This document shows positions 25,834 through 34,086 of a DNA stretch of 64,000 bases, in pieces (positions within the stretch are counted from its first letter, which is position 1; every line of letters starts with the position of its first letter). The position numbers were made by a program, and so were the translations under genes. This DNA is from Chachezhania sediminis (GTDB lineage: Bacteria; Pseudomonadota; Alphaproteobacteria; Rhodobacterales; Rhodobacteraceae), in contig NZ_VOPH01000003.1 of assembly GCF_009765275.1 (NCBI RefSeq), positions 434,001 to 498,000 of the forward strand. The letters run 5' to 3'. Under the pieces are notes generated by a model that saw only the letters and a list, made by a program, of their open reading frames with translations, did no database searches and was not told where the DNA came from.

Positions 25834-28041
25834 ATGATGCAGCGCGATATGCCCGAAAAGCCGACCACCTTGATCGAAGACGCTTCTGACGGGCCGGTGC
25901 GGTCCGGCCGGCGGCGCTTCTCCGTGCCGCTGAAGGCCACGATCCTGGTCGTCTTCGTCCTGACCACCGTGCCGGTGCTGGGCGCCATCGTCGAGATCAA
26001 CCGCCGTTCCAGCGACAAGGTCGCGCGCGCCCACGCGGCAGAGATGGTCGAACGTTTCCGGACCGAGACGATCCGCGAAATCGTGACCGAGTTCGATGCG
26101 CTGATTTCGGTGATCACCACCGCGGCCGAACTGGGCCGCGAGGCGCCGGACATCTTCACCGACAACCGTGCGCTGCGCTACCTGTTCAGCCTGTTGCAGC
26201 AAAGCGAGACGATGCTGAACGTCTATGTCGGCCTGGAAGACGGATCGTTCCGTCAGGCGCGGCGGATCCAGGATCCGACGGCGGAGATCCACGGCGTCCT
26301 GCCGCCACCGGGATCGGAATATGCCTATCGCCTGGTGGAACCGTCGCAGGACGCGCCGACGATGGACCGCTACATCTTCCTGGATGTCGACCGGAACGAA
26401 CTGGGCGAGGTCGCCGCGGAAACCGGGTACGATCCGCGGCGTCGGCCCTGGTACAATTTCGGGGTCAGTGCTGGCACGACCACGATCACCGACCCGGAAC
26501 TGTTCTGGGCCTTCGGTCTTCTGGGCTTCACCGTGGCCGCGCCCTACAGCGTCGACGGGGCGCTGGCGGGTGTCGTGGCCGCGGATGTGACGCTGGACAG
26601 CTTTTCCGACTACCTGGCGCAAAAGCCGGTCAGCCCGAATTCGGTCAGCCTTCTGCTGGACGACCGCGGGCTGGTACTGGCGGCATCCGACGGATCGGCG
26701 AATTACGGCGCCGACAATCAGCGCGTTGCGCTGCCGCATGTGGCGGATGTGGAAAACCGGCTGGTCTCGCTGGCCTACAGCCAGCGGCCCGAGGTCGAGG
26801 GCGATGACGGCGAGGTCTATGGCTTCACCTACAACGGCGCCGACTACATCGTGGGCCTGTCGTCCTTCGAAGAAGATCTGGGCAAGCCGTGGCGCCTGAT
26901 GGTGCTGACGCCGTTGTCGGACTTCACGGCGGAGTTCGCCAGGAACAGCCGGCAGATGCTGATCATCGGCCTGGCGGCCATCGCGGTGCAGCTGACGATC
27001 ATCTACATCATTGCCAGCCTGGTCGCGTCGCCGTTGCAGCGGCTGGCCATGAAGGTGACACGGATCCAGTCGCTGGAAAGCAGTGCCGACCTGCCGCTGC
27101 CGCGGTCCCGCGTGCGCGAGGTCGACATGTTGTCCCATGCCATCGACACGCTGGACACGGCGGTCCAGTCCTTTGCCCGCTTCGTGCCCATCGGGCTGGT
27201 CCGCGAATTGCTGAAATCGGACCGCAAGCTGGAACTGGGCGGGCAAAGCCGGTTCCTGACCATCCTGTTCTGCGATGTCGAGGCGTTTTCCACCCTGGCC
27301 GAACGGATCGCCGCGCGGGACCTTCTGGCGCGGATCTCGACCCTGCTGAGCGTCGTGAACAAGCGCGTTCACGAGGAACGGGGCACCATCGACAAGTTCA
27401 TCGGCGACGGGGTCATGGCCTTCTGGGGCGCGCCCGCGGCGCTGGACGATCATGCCTGGCACGGCTGTGTCGCGGCGCTGGCGATCCAGCGCGACCTGGA
27501 CCGGCTGAACGCAGAATGGCGCAGCGACGATGCCCCGGAAATGCGGCTGCGGATCGGCATCCATTCCGATGTCGTGCTGGTGGGGAACGTCGGATCCAAG
27601 GAACGGATGAGCTATACCGTCCTGGGCGACGGGGTGAACATCGCCTCGCGTCTGGAAGGCTGCAACAAGATCTACGGCACGCTGGTCTGCATCAGCCACG
27701 ACACCTTCCGCGAGGCCGGCGACCGGGTCTGCGTACGGCCCATCGACGAGGTCTATGTCAAGGGACGCCGCGCCTCGGTCATCATCTACGAACTGATGGG
27801 GGCCTATGGCGCGGGAGAGCTCTTCGTGCCAGATCCCGAAACGGTCGAGGTCGCGCGCATCACCCGGCAGGCCTTCGATGCGCTGGTGGCCGGCGACAAG
27901 GTGGCGGCGGTGTCGGCCTATCGCGCGGTGCTGGCGATCCGGCCTGACGATCCTGTGGCAAAGCTGCACGTCGAGCGTCTGGAAGCCGGCAAGGATCTTC
28001 CGGGCGGGGCCGTGCGGATGCTAGGGAACGGCGATGGGTAG
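25834..28041 (+). CDS. Membrane-bound class III adenylate cyclase with periplasmic sensor domain
   Basis: The protein is 735 residues from ATG 25834 (ATGs at 25837 and 25849 are alternatives); the longer open frame upstream is not protein-like. Span 1 is at about 34-54, a Cache-like periplasmic sensor at about 55-360 (GYDPRRRPWYNFGVSAG is typical), span 2 at about 375-398, then a HAMP-like linker. The catalytic domain at about 465-650 has the metal-binding Asp in ILFCDVEAFSTL and KFIGDGVMAFWGAP, and GDGVNIASRLEG for transition-state Asn/Arg. The Lys before FIGDG fits ATP selectivity. It converts ATP to cAMP on an external cue. It overlaps the methyltransferase gene by eight bases. Confidence 0.92.
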   Translation: MMQRDMPEKPTTLIEDASDGPVRSGRRRFSVPLKATILVVFVLTTVPVLGAIVEINRRSSDKVARAHAAEMVERFRTETIREIVTEFDALISVITTAAELGREAPDIFTDNRALRYLFSLLQQSETMLNVYVGLEDGSFRQARRIQDPTAEIHGVLPPPGSEYAYRLVEPSQDAPTMDRYIFLDVDRNELGEVAAETGYDPRRRPWYNFGVSAGTTTITDPELFWAFGLLGFTVAAPYSVDGALAGVVAADVTLDSFSDYLAQKPVSPNSVSLLLDDRGLVLAASDGSANYGADNQRVALPHVADVENRLVSLAYSQRPEVEGDDGEVYGFTYNGADYIVGLSSFEEDLGKPWRLMVLTPLSDFTAEFARNSRQMLIIGLAAIAVQLTIIYIIASLVASPLQRLAMKVTRIQSLESSADLPLPRSRVREVDMLSHAIDTLDTAVQSFARFVPIGLVRELLKSDRKLELGGQSRFLTILFCDVEAFSTLAERIAARDLLARISTLLSVVNKRVHEERGTIDKFIGDGVMAFWGAPAALDDHAWHGCVAALAIQRDLDRLNAEWRSDDAPEMRLRIGIHSDVVLVGNVGSKERMSYTVLGDGVNIASRLEGCNKIYGTLVCISHDTFREAGDRVCVRPIDEVYVKGRRASVIIYELMGAYGAGELFVPDPETVEVARITRQAFDALVAGDKVAAVSAYRAVLAIRPDDPVAKLHVERLEAGKDLPGGAVRMLGNGDG

Positions 28042-28741
28042 TTCCGAAGCTGTGCTTGCCGCCGATCGTTTTCGCCCCAGCGACTACACCGCGGCATTGT
28101 TGAATTGTGTCCTTGAAAATGGGGCGTGGGCCCGGGGCGCACGCGTCCTGGACGTGGGCTGCGGCAGCGGCGTATTGCTTGCCGCCGCGGGATCCATGGG
28201 CGCCGTGCATCTGACCGGCGTGGATATCGAGGCCGACGCGGTCGTCACCGCGGGGGCGCTGCTGGATGCGCAGGGCTTTGCCGGCGCGTGCGACATCCGT
28301 CAGGGGGCGATGTACGATCCGGTCGAAGGGCAGCGCTTCGACCTGGTTCTGGCGAACCTGCCGCATTTCCCGATGGACGAGGCCGCGGTGGATGGCCGGC
28401 TGGCATCCTGGAGCGCCGGCGGGCCCGACGGGCGGCGCCTGGTCGACCGGTTCATCGACGGTCTGGCGGCGCATCTGGCGCCGGACGGCCGCGCGATGCT
28501 GATGCACAACGTCTTCATCCGCCTGGACCGGACCCGCGACGTCGCGGCGCGGCACGGGCTGAAGGTCGAGGTGCTGCAGACCATCATGGTGCCCCTGCCA
28601 AAGGCCAAGCTGGCGGTCATGACGCCCGAGGTTCTGGCCCGCGAAACCGGCCAATCCATCCACCGCTTCGGCGATTATGCCTTTGGTGCGGTATCTGTTC
28701 TGGCCATCCGGCATGCAGCCGACGGGGGAGGGCGATCTTGA
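28034..28741 (+). CDS. Class I SAM-dependent methyltransferase
   Basis: The 235-residue cytoplasmic protein has motif I VLDVGCGSGVLLAAA (about 37-51), motif II acidic VDIEADAV, and a motif IV equivalent NLPHFP, close to the NPPY/F of methyltransferases acting on planar nitrogen such as PrmC/HemK or RlmG types. Substrate could be RNA, protein or a small molecule. It starts inside the end of the cyclase gene and its stop overlaps the next start, so the four genes form one operon. Confidence 0.85.
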   Translation: MGSSEAVLAADRFRPSDYTAALLNCVLENGAWARGARVLDVGCGSGVLLAAAGSMGAVHLTGVDIEADAVVTAGALLDAQGFAGACDIRQGAMYDPVEGQRFDLVLANLPHFPMDEAAVDGRLASWSAGGPDGRRLVDRFIDGLAAHLAPDGRAMLMHNVFIRLDRTRDVAARHGLKVEVLQTIMVPLPKAKLAVMTPEVLARETGQSIHRFGDYAFGAVSVLAIRHAADGGGRS

Positions 28742-30417
28742 AACAGGTGCTTCGGGCGGCGCTGACGGCGCTTGCGGTCCTTTGTCTGGGTGTCCTGTCC
28801 GCGGCGGCCGCCGACGACACCGACAGTCCCGACCGCGCGCTGGCCGACCTTCTGGCCGGCGCCCGCGCGAAGATCCCCACGCAATGCGACAGCCCCGACG
28901 CGGGGACACTGGTCCAGGTCCTCTGCTCCGGCACGCTGCGTGTCGGCGTCCGAGGCAACTATCCCCTGTTCTCGACCCGCGTGGCCGAGACCGAGGAGCG
29001 GATCGGCTATGATACCGATGTTGGCCGGGCGATCGCCGCGAAGCTGGGGGTCGAACCGGAATGGATCTATGTCCGTGCGGCGACCCGGATCTCGACCCTG
29101 GCCGAGGGCGGCGCGGATGTCGTGATCGCGACCATGGGGCACAATACCCGGCGCGACGGCGAGGCACGGTTCATCCGGCCGCACTATTACAGCTCCGAGA
29201 CCATCATCGTCGGCCCGCGGGATCTGGAGATTGCCAATTGGGACGATGTCCGCGAACGCCGGGTCTGCAGCACGATCGGCAATTACGCAAACTCTCACCT
29301 GGTGACACAAGGCGTCCGGCTGATGCTGTTCGAGGATGCCGCCCGCCTGCCGGAAGCGTTGAACGAAAATGTCTGCGTTCTGGCCGCCCATGACGACAGT
29401 TTCATGGCCTATTACCTGGGCGAGCCCGCATTCGGCGACCGCTTCGAACGCAAGTTCGGTTTCGACCAGGTGCCCTGGGGCATGGCCGTGGCCCAGACCG
29501 GCACCGACGATTTCGCCCTGGCGCTGGAACTGATCAGCGAGATCATGCATCGCGACGGCGAATTCCTGGCGCTGGCGCGTGAAAACGGGATCTTCACCAG
29601 CTTCCTGGAAAACCAGCAGGTCCTGTGGCAGTCGCCCGCCTGCGCCACCGTCGCTGCGCTGACCGATCCGGCCTGCGTCCTGCCGGCACTGGATGCGACC
29701 CCGCCCGCGACCCGCTTCGCCCCCGAGGTGGAAAACTCCGTCGCGTGGATGAAGGACAACATCGGCTTCGCGCCCGAACTTCCGATGCTGACCAGCGTCC
29801 CCGCGTTCGAGCTGTTCATGGACGGTATCGTCAATTCGCTGATCCTCGTTGTGGGCGCACTGGCCGCGACGCTGGCCTTTTCGCTGATCTTCGGCTTCTT
29901 CGCGGCGCTGCCCTTCCGGGCCTCGCGCGTCGTGGCCTGGGGGATCATCACGACGCTGCAATCCTCGCCCGTGATCCTGACGCTGGTGGTCGCGGCGGCG
30001 GTGGCCAACACGATCTTCACCTATTCGCCCGCCGTGGCGCTGGGCTCTGCCATCGTGGCGCTGGGCCTGATGAACGGCTGCAACGCGGGCCAGGCCATCG
30101 GCGAGGCCGCGGACAGCCTGCGCGCCGAAGGAAGATACGGTACGGGCTTCAGCGCGGCACTTTACTGGGCGGCGGTCCGGCGGTCGCTGACGCAGCTTCT
30201 GTCCTTCCTCGTGAACGCGGCCAAGGGCACGCCCATCGCCAGCTTCACCGGCGCTCCGGAACTCCTCAGCGCGCTGACCGACATCACCTCCTTTGCGGCA
30301 GGGCGGGTGACGACCTACACCATGGTGCTGGTCTTCTATATCGCCGTCGTCTTCTTGGTCGTCTGGGCCTGCGAACGGGTCAGGGCCAAACTGGAACAGC
30401 GGGAGGCACGCGCATGA
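28738..30417 (+). CDS. Polar-amino-acid-type ABC solute-binding domain fused to permease
   Basis: The product is 559 residues from TTG 28738, which overlaps the methyltransferase stop (TTGA) and has a strong GGGGGAGGG site upstream. A Sec signal (LRAALTALAVLCLGVLSAAAA) leads to a family 3 solute-binding domain at about 50-300 (GTLRVGVRGNYPLFSTR, IGYDTDVGRAIAAKLGV). Residues about 360-545 form a HisM/GlnP-type permease with several spans and an EAA-like loop (AADSLRAEGRYGTGFSAAL). Such fusions place the receptor on the channel. No ATPase gene is adjacent, so it must be supplied elsewhere. Confidence 0.85.
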   Translation: MKQVLRAALTALAVLCLGVLSAAAADDTDSPDRALADLLAGARAKIPTQCDSPDAGTLVQVLCSGTLRVGVRGNYPLFSTRVAETEERIGYDTDVGRAIAAKLGVEPEWIYVRAATRISTLAEGGADVVIATMGHNTRRDGEARFIRPHYYSSETIIVGPRDLEIANWDDVRERRVCSTIGNYANSHLVTQGVRLMLFEDAARLPEALNENVCVLAAHDDSFMAYYLGEPAFGDRFERKFGFDQVPWGMAVAQTGTDDFALALELISEIMHRDGEFLALARENGIFTSFLENQQVLWQSPACATVAALTDPACVLPALDATPPATRFAPEVENSVAWMKDNIGFAPELPMLTSVPAFELFMDGIVNSLILVVGALAATLAFSLIFGFFAALPFRASRVVAWGIITTLQSSPVILTLVVAAAVANTIFTYSPAVALGSAIVALGLMNGCNAGQAIGEAADSLRAEGRYGTGFSAALYWAAVRRSLTQLLSFLVNAAKGTPIASFTGAPELLSALTDITSFAAGRVTTYTMVLVFYIAVVFLVVWACERVRAKLEQREARA

Positions 30418-31055
30418 CCGGACTGGGCGCCCTTCTGGCATCGGACTATCCTGCGGATCTGGCCACCGGCATGGTCGTCAACTTCCGCATTGCGGGCGTC
30501 GCGCTGGCCTTCGGGTTGGCGCTGGGCGTGCCCTTCACGCTGATGTACCTGGGCGGGCGGGTCGCCCGCCGGATCGTGGCACCTATGGTCGGGCTGATGC
30601 GCGCGGCCCCGACCTTCGTGGTCATGTTCTTCCTGCTGAACATCATCCCGAAGCCCTGGACGCTGTTCGGGGTCGACCTGACCCTTCCCCCATCGATGAT
30701 CGTGGCTCTGTCGCTTGTGCCTTACGCGGCGGCCTATATCGCCGATAACGGCCGCGCCGCGATCCTGGGCCTGCGGGCCGGCAGCCAGGCCGAGGCGCTG
30801 CTGTTCCTGCCGAACCTGATCCGCGCCTATGTCGTGCTGGTCATGTCCTCCAGCGCGGGCGTGGCCATCGGCGTGAACGAAGGCGTGGCCGTCGTCCTGC
30901 GCGAGGCGGAACGCCAGTCGACGCTGGGCGAACAGATGGTGGTCTTTGCCGTGGGCGTCTTTGCCTTCGGTGCGGTGTTCCAGGTGGGCTTCGCCATCGT
31001 TCGCCTGCTGATGCGCAGCCTGTCCCGCCGCAAGAAGGCCGGTACGGCCGGGTAG
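30414..31055 (+). CDS. Polar-amino-acid-type ABC transporter permease
   Basis: The 213-residue inner-membrane protein has about five spans. It carries the HisMQ-type MRAAPTFVVMFFLLNIIP segment and an EAA-like loop (GLRAGSQAEALLFLPNLIRAY). It starts within the stop of the receptor-permease fusion (ATGA) and should form the second half of the channel. The operon ends here; GC-rich inverted sequences around 31056-31080 might slow transcription but no T tract is seen. Confidence 0.88.
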   Translation: MTGLGALLASDYPADLATGMVVNFRIAGVALAFGLALGVPFTLMYLGGRVARRIVAPMVGLMRAAPTFVVMFFLLNIIPKPWTLFGVDLTLPPSMIVALSLVPYAAAYIADNGRAAILGLRAGSQAEALLFLPNLIRAYVVLVMSSSAGVAIGVNEGVAVVLREAERQSTLGEQMVVFAVGVFAFGAVFQVGFAIVRLLMRSLSRRKKAGTAG

Positions 31056-31156
31056 GCCGACCGCACGACGGCCGGTCTGCTGTGCCGCAGGGGTCCTGGG
31101 GCCAGCCTTCCCCTTCGCCACGGGCCTTTCCTTCGGTCAGTGCCCGTCGCCTGTGC

Positions 31157-32017
31157 TCAGGCCGCGGCGCGCCAGTCGGCGATGGGGCGGCCGGCGAAGG
31201 TCGTGCGCAGCAACTCGCGCCGGTGTCCGGCATAGTCGTTCACCGCATAGTGCAGGGTGGCATAGTTGTCCCAGACCACAACGGTGCCGGGGGTCCACCG
31301 CAGGCGCATGCAGAATTCGGGCCGGGTGGCGTGGTTGCGCAGCACGTCCAGCAAGGGTCGGCTTTCGGCTTCGGTCATGCCGTCGAACCGCGTCACGTAG
31401 ATTGGGTTAAGATAGAGCGAGCGGCGTCCCGTGACCGGATCGGTCAGCACGGCCGGGTGGAACCGTTCCCGGTCGGCTTCCGGGTCCAGACGGGTCATCC
31501 TGATCGCCCCGCGTGACTGGGTGTCCGCGGGGGGCGCCCATTTCACGCCATAGGGCTTGCCCACATGGATCGCGTCGCGGCCGTCCAGCAGGTCTTTCAG
31601 GCCGGGGGACAGATGGTCCCACGCCAGGACCTGGTTGGCGAACAGCGTGTCGCCGCCGAAAGGCGGCAGCTGGACCGCGTTCAGGACGGACCCGGCGGGC
31701 GGCTCGGCCACGAAGCTCATGTCGGAATGCCAGTCGCCGCCGAAGGTGCCGGAATGATCGTCGGCCTCCTTCAGGACGCGCACCACCTGCGCGTCGTCGG
31801 CCATGGGCACGATATAGGGCAGTTCGACCGGCGCCCCGAAAGCGGCGGTCAGGCGCTTCTGGGCCGCGATGTCCAGGTGCTGGTCGCGGAAGACCAGCAC
31901 CAACCGGCGGGACAGGGCATCGCGCAGATCCCGGCCAAGGTCGTCGGAAATGGGCGCCTTCAGGTCCAGCCCGGCGATCTCGGCACCGATGGTGCCGGTG
32001 ATGGGATGTTCCTGCAT
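31157..32017 (-). CDS. TauD/TfdA-family 2-oxoglutarate-dependent dioxygenase
   Basis: The protein is 286 residues starting MQEHPITGTIGAEIAGLDL; an upstream in-frame ATG (32077) adds 20 unlikely residues. Iron ligands are the H and D of GGDWHSDMSFVAEPP (about residue 102) and a C-terminal His in NYATLHYAVNDYAGHRR. The 2-oxoglutarate-binding Arg follows in the HRRELLRTTFAG segment. The enzyme would hydroxylate a small substrate with release of succinate; the substrate is unknown. It lies 64 bases after the TIM-barrel/MGS gene and is probably cotranscribed with it and the pyridoxal-kinase-like gene. Confidence 0.9.
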   Translation of the reverse strand: MQEHPITGTIGAEIAGLDLKAPISDDLGRDLRDALSRRLVLVFRDQHLDIAAQKRLTAAFGAPVELPYIVPMADDAQVVRVLKEADDHSGTFGGDWHSDMSFVAEPPAGSVLNAVQLPPFGGDTLFANQVLAWDHLSPGLKDLLDGRDAIHVGKPYGVKWAPPADTQSRGAIRMTRLDPEADRERFHPAVLTDPVTGRRSLYLNPIYVTRFDGMTEAESRPLLDVLRNHATRPEFCMRLRWTPGTVVVWDNYATLHYAVNDYAGHRRELLRTTFAGRPIADWRAAA

Positions 32018-32081
32018 GGGCGTCCTCCTGCTTCTGGCGTCTGGCGCGATCCTTGCGCCGATGGCTGCACAGGGCAAGGGG

Positions 32082-33170
32082 TCAGGCGGGCAGGGGGCCC
32101 TCTGGCGGCGGCAGAAGGGCGGCGGCGATCATGTCGGCGGCGGCAGGGCTTAGCGCCACGGGCGTGTCGTGAAGGGCCGCCAGCCGGGTCAGCGCCTGCA
32201 GGTCGGCGTCGCCGCCATGGGGCTGGGTCGGGTCGATGAAGAAGATCACGGCGTCCAGTTCCCCTGTCGCGATCAGGGCGCCCAGTTGCTGGTCGCCGCC
32301 CCGCGCGCCCCGTTGCAGACGCTGGATGGTCAGGACGGGTTCGGCATTCACCAGCATCTTCCCGGTGCCGCCGGTGCAGATCAGCCGGTGCCCTTCCAGC
32401 GCGCGGGCGTGGCGGTGGACCCAGGCCTTCAGATGGGACTTGCGCATGTCATGGGCCGCCAGTGCGATCCGCCGCGGCGCGGTCGACTGCGCCCGCGCCC
32501 GCGCCGTGATCGACAGGATCGACCGGACCTGCGCGGCAAAGCCCGACCGGTCCGCCGGGAAGGCGCCGTGCAGGGCCGCAGTCCCCACGGTGAAGCCTTC
32601 GGCGCCCGCGGCGGCGGCGGCGCACACCCGCGCCTCGCTGTCGATGCTGCCCGCCATGACGACGGGCTTGTCCACGGCTGCGCAGACGCCGGCCATCAGC
32701 GCCGGCACATCGCCCTGGAAGCGATAGGCCAGCAGGTCCAGCCCGTGCACGTGCTCCAGCTCTGCCAGCGACCGGGCCGAGGCCACGATGTCCTCGACCC
32801 CGCCTTCCAGCACGCTGGGATGGCCCACGATGCGGCCGGGGAACGGGTAGTAGCGGACGGGATGATAGCGGGTCAGCCGCGTGACCTCGGCCGCGCGGGT
32901 GCCGCCAAGAAGCACGTCGACATCCAGATCGATCGCCGCCCGGGCCGAGGCCAATTCGCTGCGTTCGTCAAGGCTCACGACTTCCAGGTACGACCGCCCG
33001 CCCGCCGCGCGGATCGCGTCGGCCAGCCCGCGAAGTTCGGAAAAGGGCAGGCCCACGTCCTTGAACCCGATATGGCGCACGCCGCCTTCCAGCGCCTCGT
33101 CCAGACGGGCGCGGGCATCGGGGATCGTCCGGTCGTCGGCGGTCAGCATCAGGATGAAGTCGAAGGCCAT
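32082..33170 (-). CDS. Fusion of a TIM-barrel domain with a methylglyoxal-synthase domain
   Basis: The protein is 362 residues. Residues 1-225 look like a phosphate-binding TIM barrel: GGVRHIGFKDVGL, then PVVMAGSIDSEARVCAAAAA and EGFTVGTAALHG at the phosphate site. Residues 233-355 match methylglyoxal synthase: RRIALAAHDMRK (substrate His/Asp), CTGGTGK (phosphate loop), RGGDQQLGALIA (catalytic Asp), VIFFIDPTQPHG (second Asp and His). MgsA converts dihydroxyacetone phosphate to methylglyoxal and is normally a standalone protein of about 150 residues. The fusion is unusual. It starts three bases after the kinase stop, suggesting a shared pathway, perhaps linking a triose phosphate with vitamin B6 chemistry. 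Active-site residues appear intact. Confidence 0.8.
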   Translation of the reverse strand: MAFDFILMLTADDRTIPDARARLDEALEGGVRHIGFKDVGLPFSELRGLADAIRAAGGRSYLEVVSLDERSELASARAAIDLDVDVLLGGTRAAEVTRLTRYHPVRYYPFPGRIVGHPSVLEGGVEDIVASARSLAELEHVHGLDLLAYRFQGDVPALMAGVCAAVDKPVVMAGSIDSEARVCAAAAAGAEGFTVGTAALHGAFPADRSGFAAQVRSILSITARARAQSTAPRRIALAAHDMRKSHLKAWVHRHARALEGHRLICTGGTGKMLVNAEPVLTIQRLQRGARGGDQQLGALIATGELDAVIFFIDPTQPHGGDADLQALTRLAALHDTPVALSPAAADMIAAALLPPPEGPLPA

Positions 33171-33173
33171 GGC

Positions 33174-33995
33174 TCAGAACTCCTGAGGAGCTTCGGGTTG
33201 AAGGGGCGGTGCCGCGGTCCAGTCTACCGCGCTTTCGGCGACTTTCAGATGGGGCGCGTTCAAGCTGGCGTCGATCAGAGCGGTCAGGTGCCCCATGGCC
33301 CGTGCCACCGGCAGGCCGCCGGCGATCAGCCCGGCGAAGACGTCGCCCACGCCGTTCGGCACACCGTCCCGCCGGTCGACCAGCCAGCGTTCCGCGCCGT
33401 CGGCCGTCACCGCGATCACGCCGGTCTTGCCCTCGGGCGCGGGCGGGGAGGTCACGATCACCGTGTCGGCCAGCCCGCGAGCCGCGCCGACGGCCTGATC
33501 GACCGTTCCGGCGGGCCGGCCGGACAGCCATTCCAGTTCGAACCGGTTGGGCGTGATCACGTCGGCCAGCGGCAGCAGCCGGTCCCGCAGGGCGTCCGCC
33601 ACGGGCAGCGGCAGATAGAGCCCCTTGGGATCGTCCCCCAGCACCGGGTCCACGACCACGCGCACGCCCTCCGCTTTCAGGCGGCTGACAAGGCGGACGG
33701 CCAGGTCGACATGGTCGGGGCTGGGCAGATAGCCGGTCAGCACCGTGTCCTGCCGGGTCAGCCAGCCATTGGCGGCCAGCGCTTCGACCATCGCGTCCAG
33801 CTGGTCTACCGGCACCTGGCGGCCTGCGACATGGGGCCAGCCGGGATGGTTGCTGAGGATGACGGTCGGAAGCTGTGTCACCTGCGCCCCAAGCGCCTGA
33901 AGGGCAGGGGCCGCCGCCGACAGGCCCACATGGCCGAAGCCCACCCAGCTGGACAGGGCCAGGACGCGCGGCGCGGGGGAATGATCGGATGTCAT
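33174..33995 (-). CDS. Pyridoxal-kinase-like protein (ribokinase superfamily)
   Basis: The 273-residue cytoplasmic kinase has the PdxK/PdxY start VLALSSWVGFGHVGLSAA (GHVG motif) and middle VRVVVDPVLGDDPKGLYLP. DVITPNRFELEWLSG follows, with the anion-hole/catalytic motif GVPNGVGDVFAGLIAGG near residue 220. Expected reaction: ATP-dependent 5'-phosphorylation of pyridoxal or a related vitamer. Length is slightly below the usual 285. It is first in the three-gene set with the TIM/MGS fusion and the dioxygenase. Confidence 0.85.
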   Translation of the reverse strand: MTSDHSPAPRVLALSSWVGFGHVGLSAAAPALQALGAQVTQLPTVILSNHPGWPHVAGRQVPVDQLDAMVEALAANGWLTRQDTVLTGYLPSPDHVDLAVRLVSRLKAEGVRVVVDPVLGDDPKGLYLPLPVADALRDRLLPLADVITPNRFELEWLSGRPAGTVDQAVGAARGLADTVIVTSPPAPEGKTGVIAVTADGAERWLVDRRDGVPNGVGDVFAGLIAGGLPVARAMGHLTALIDASLNAPHLKVAESAVDWTAAPPLQPEAPQEF

Positions 33996-34086
33996 GAGGC
34001 CTTTCGCCTGGGGCCGCGGGCGTTGCCGCGGGTCTGCCGTTGCCCGATCAGCTTAGCGCCCGGGCGGCCGTCATCAAAGGGGCGTA

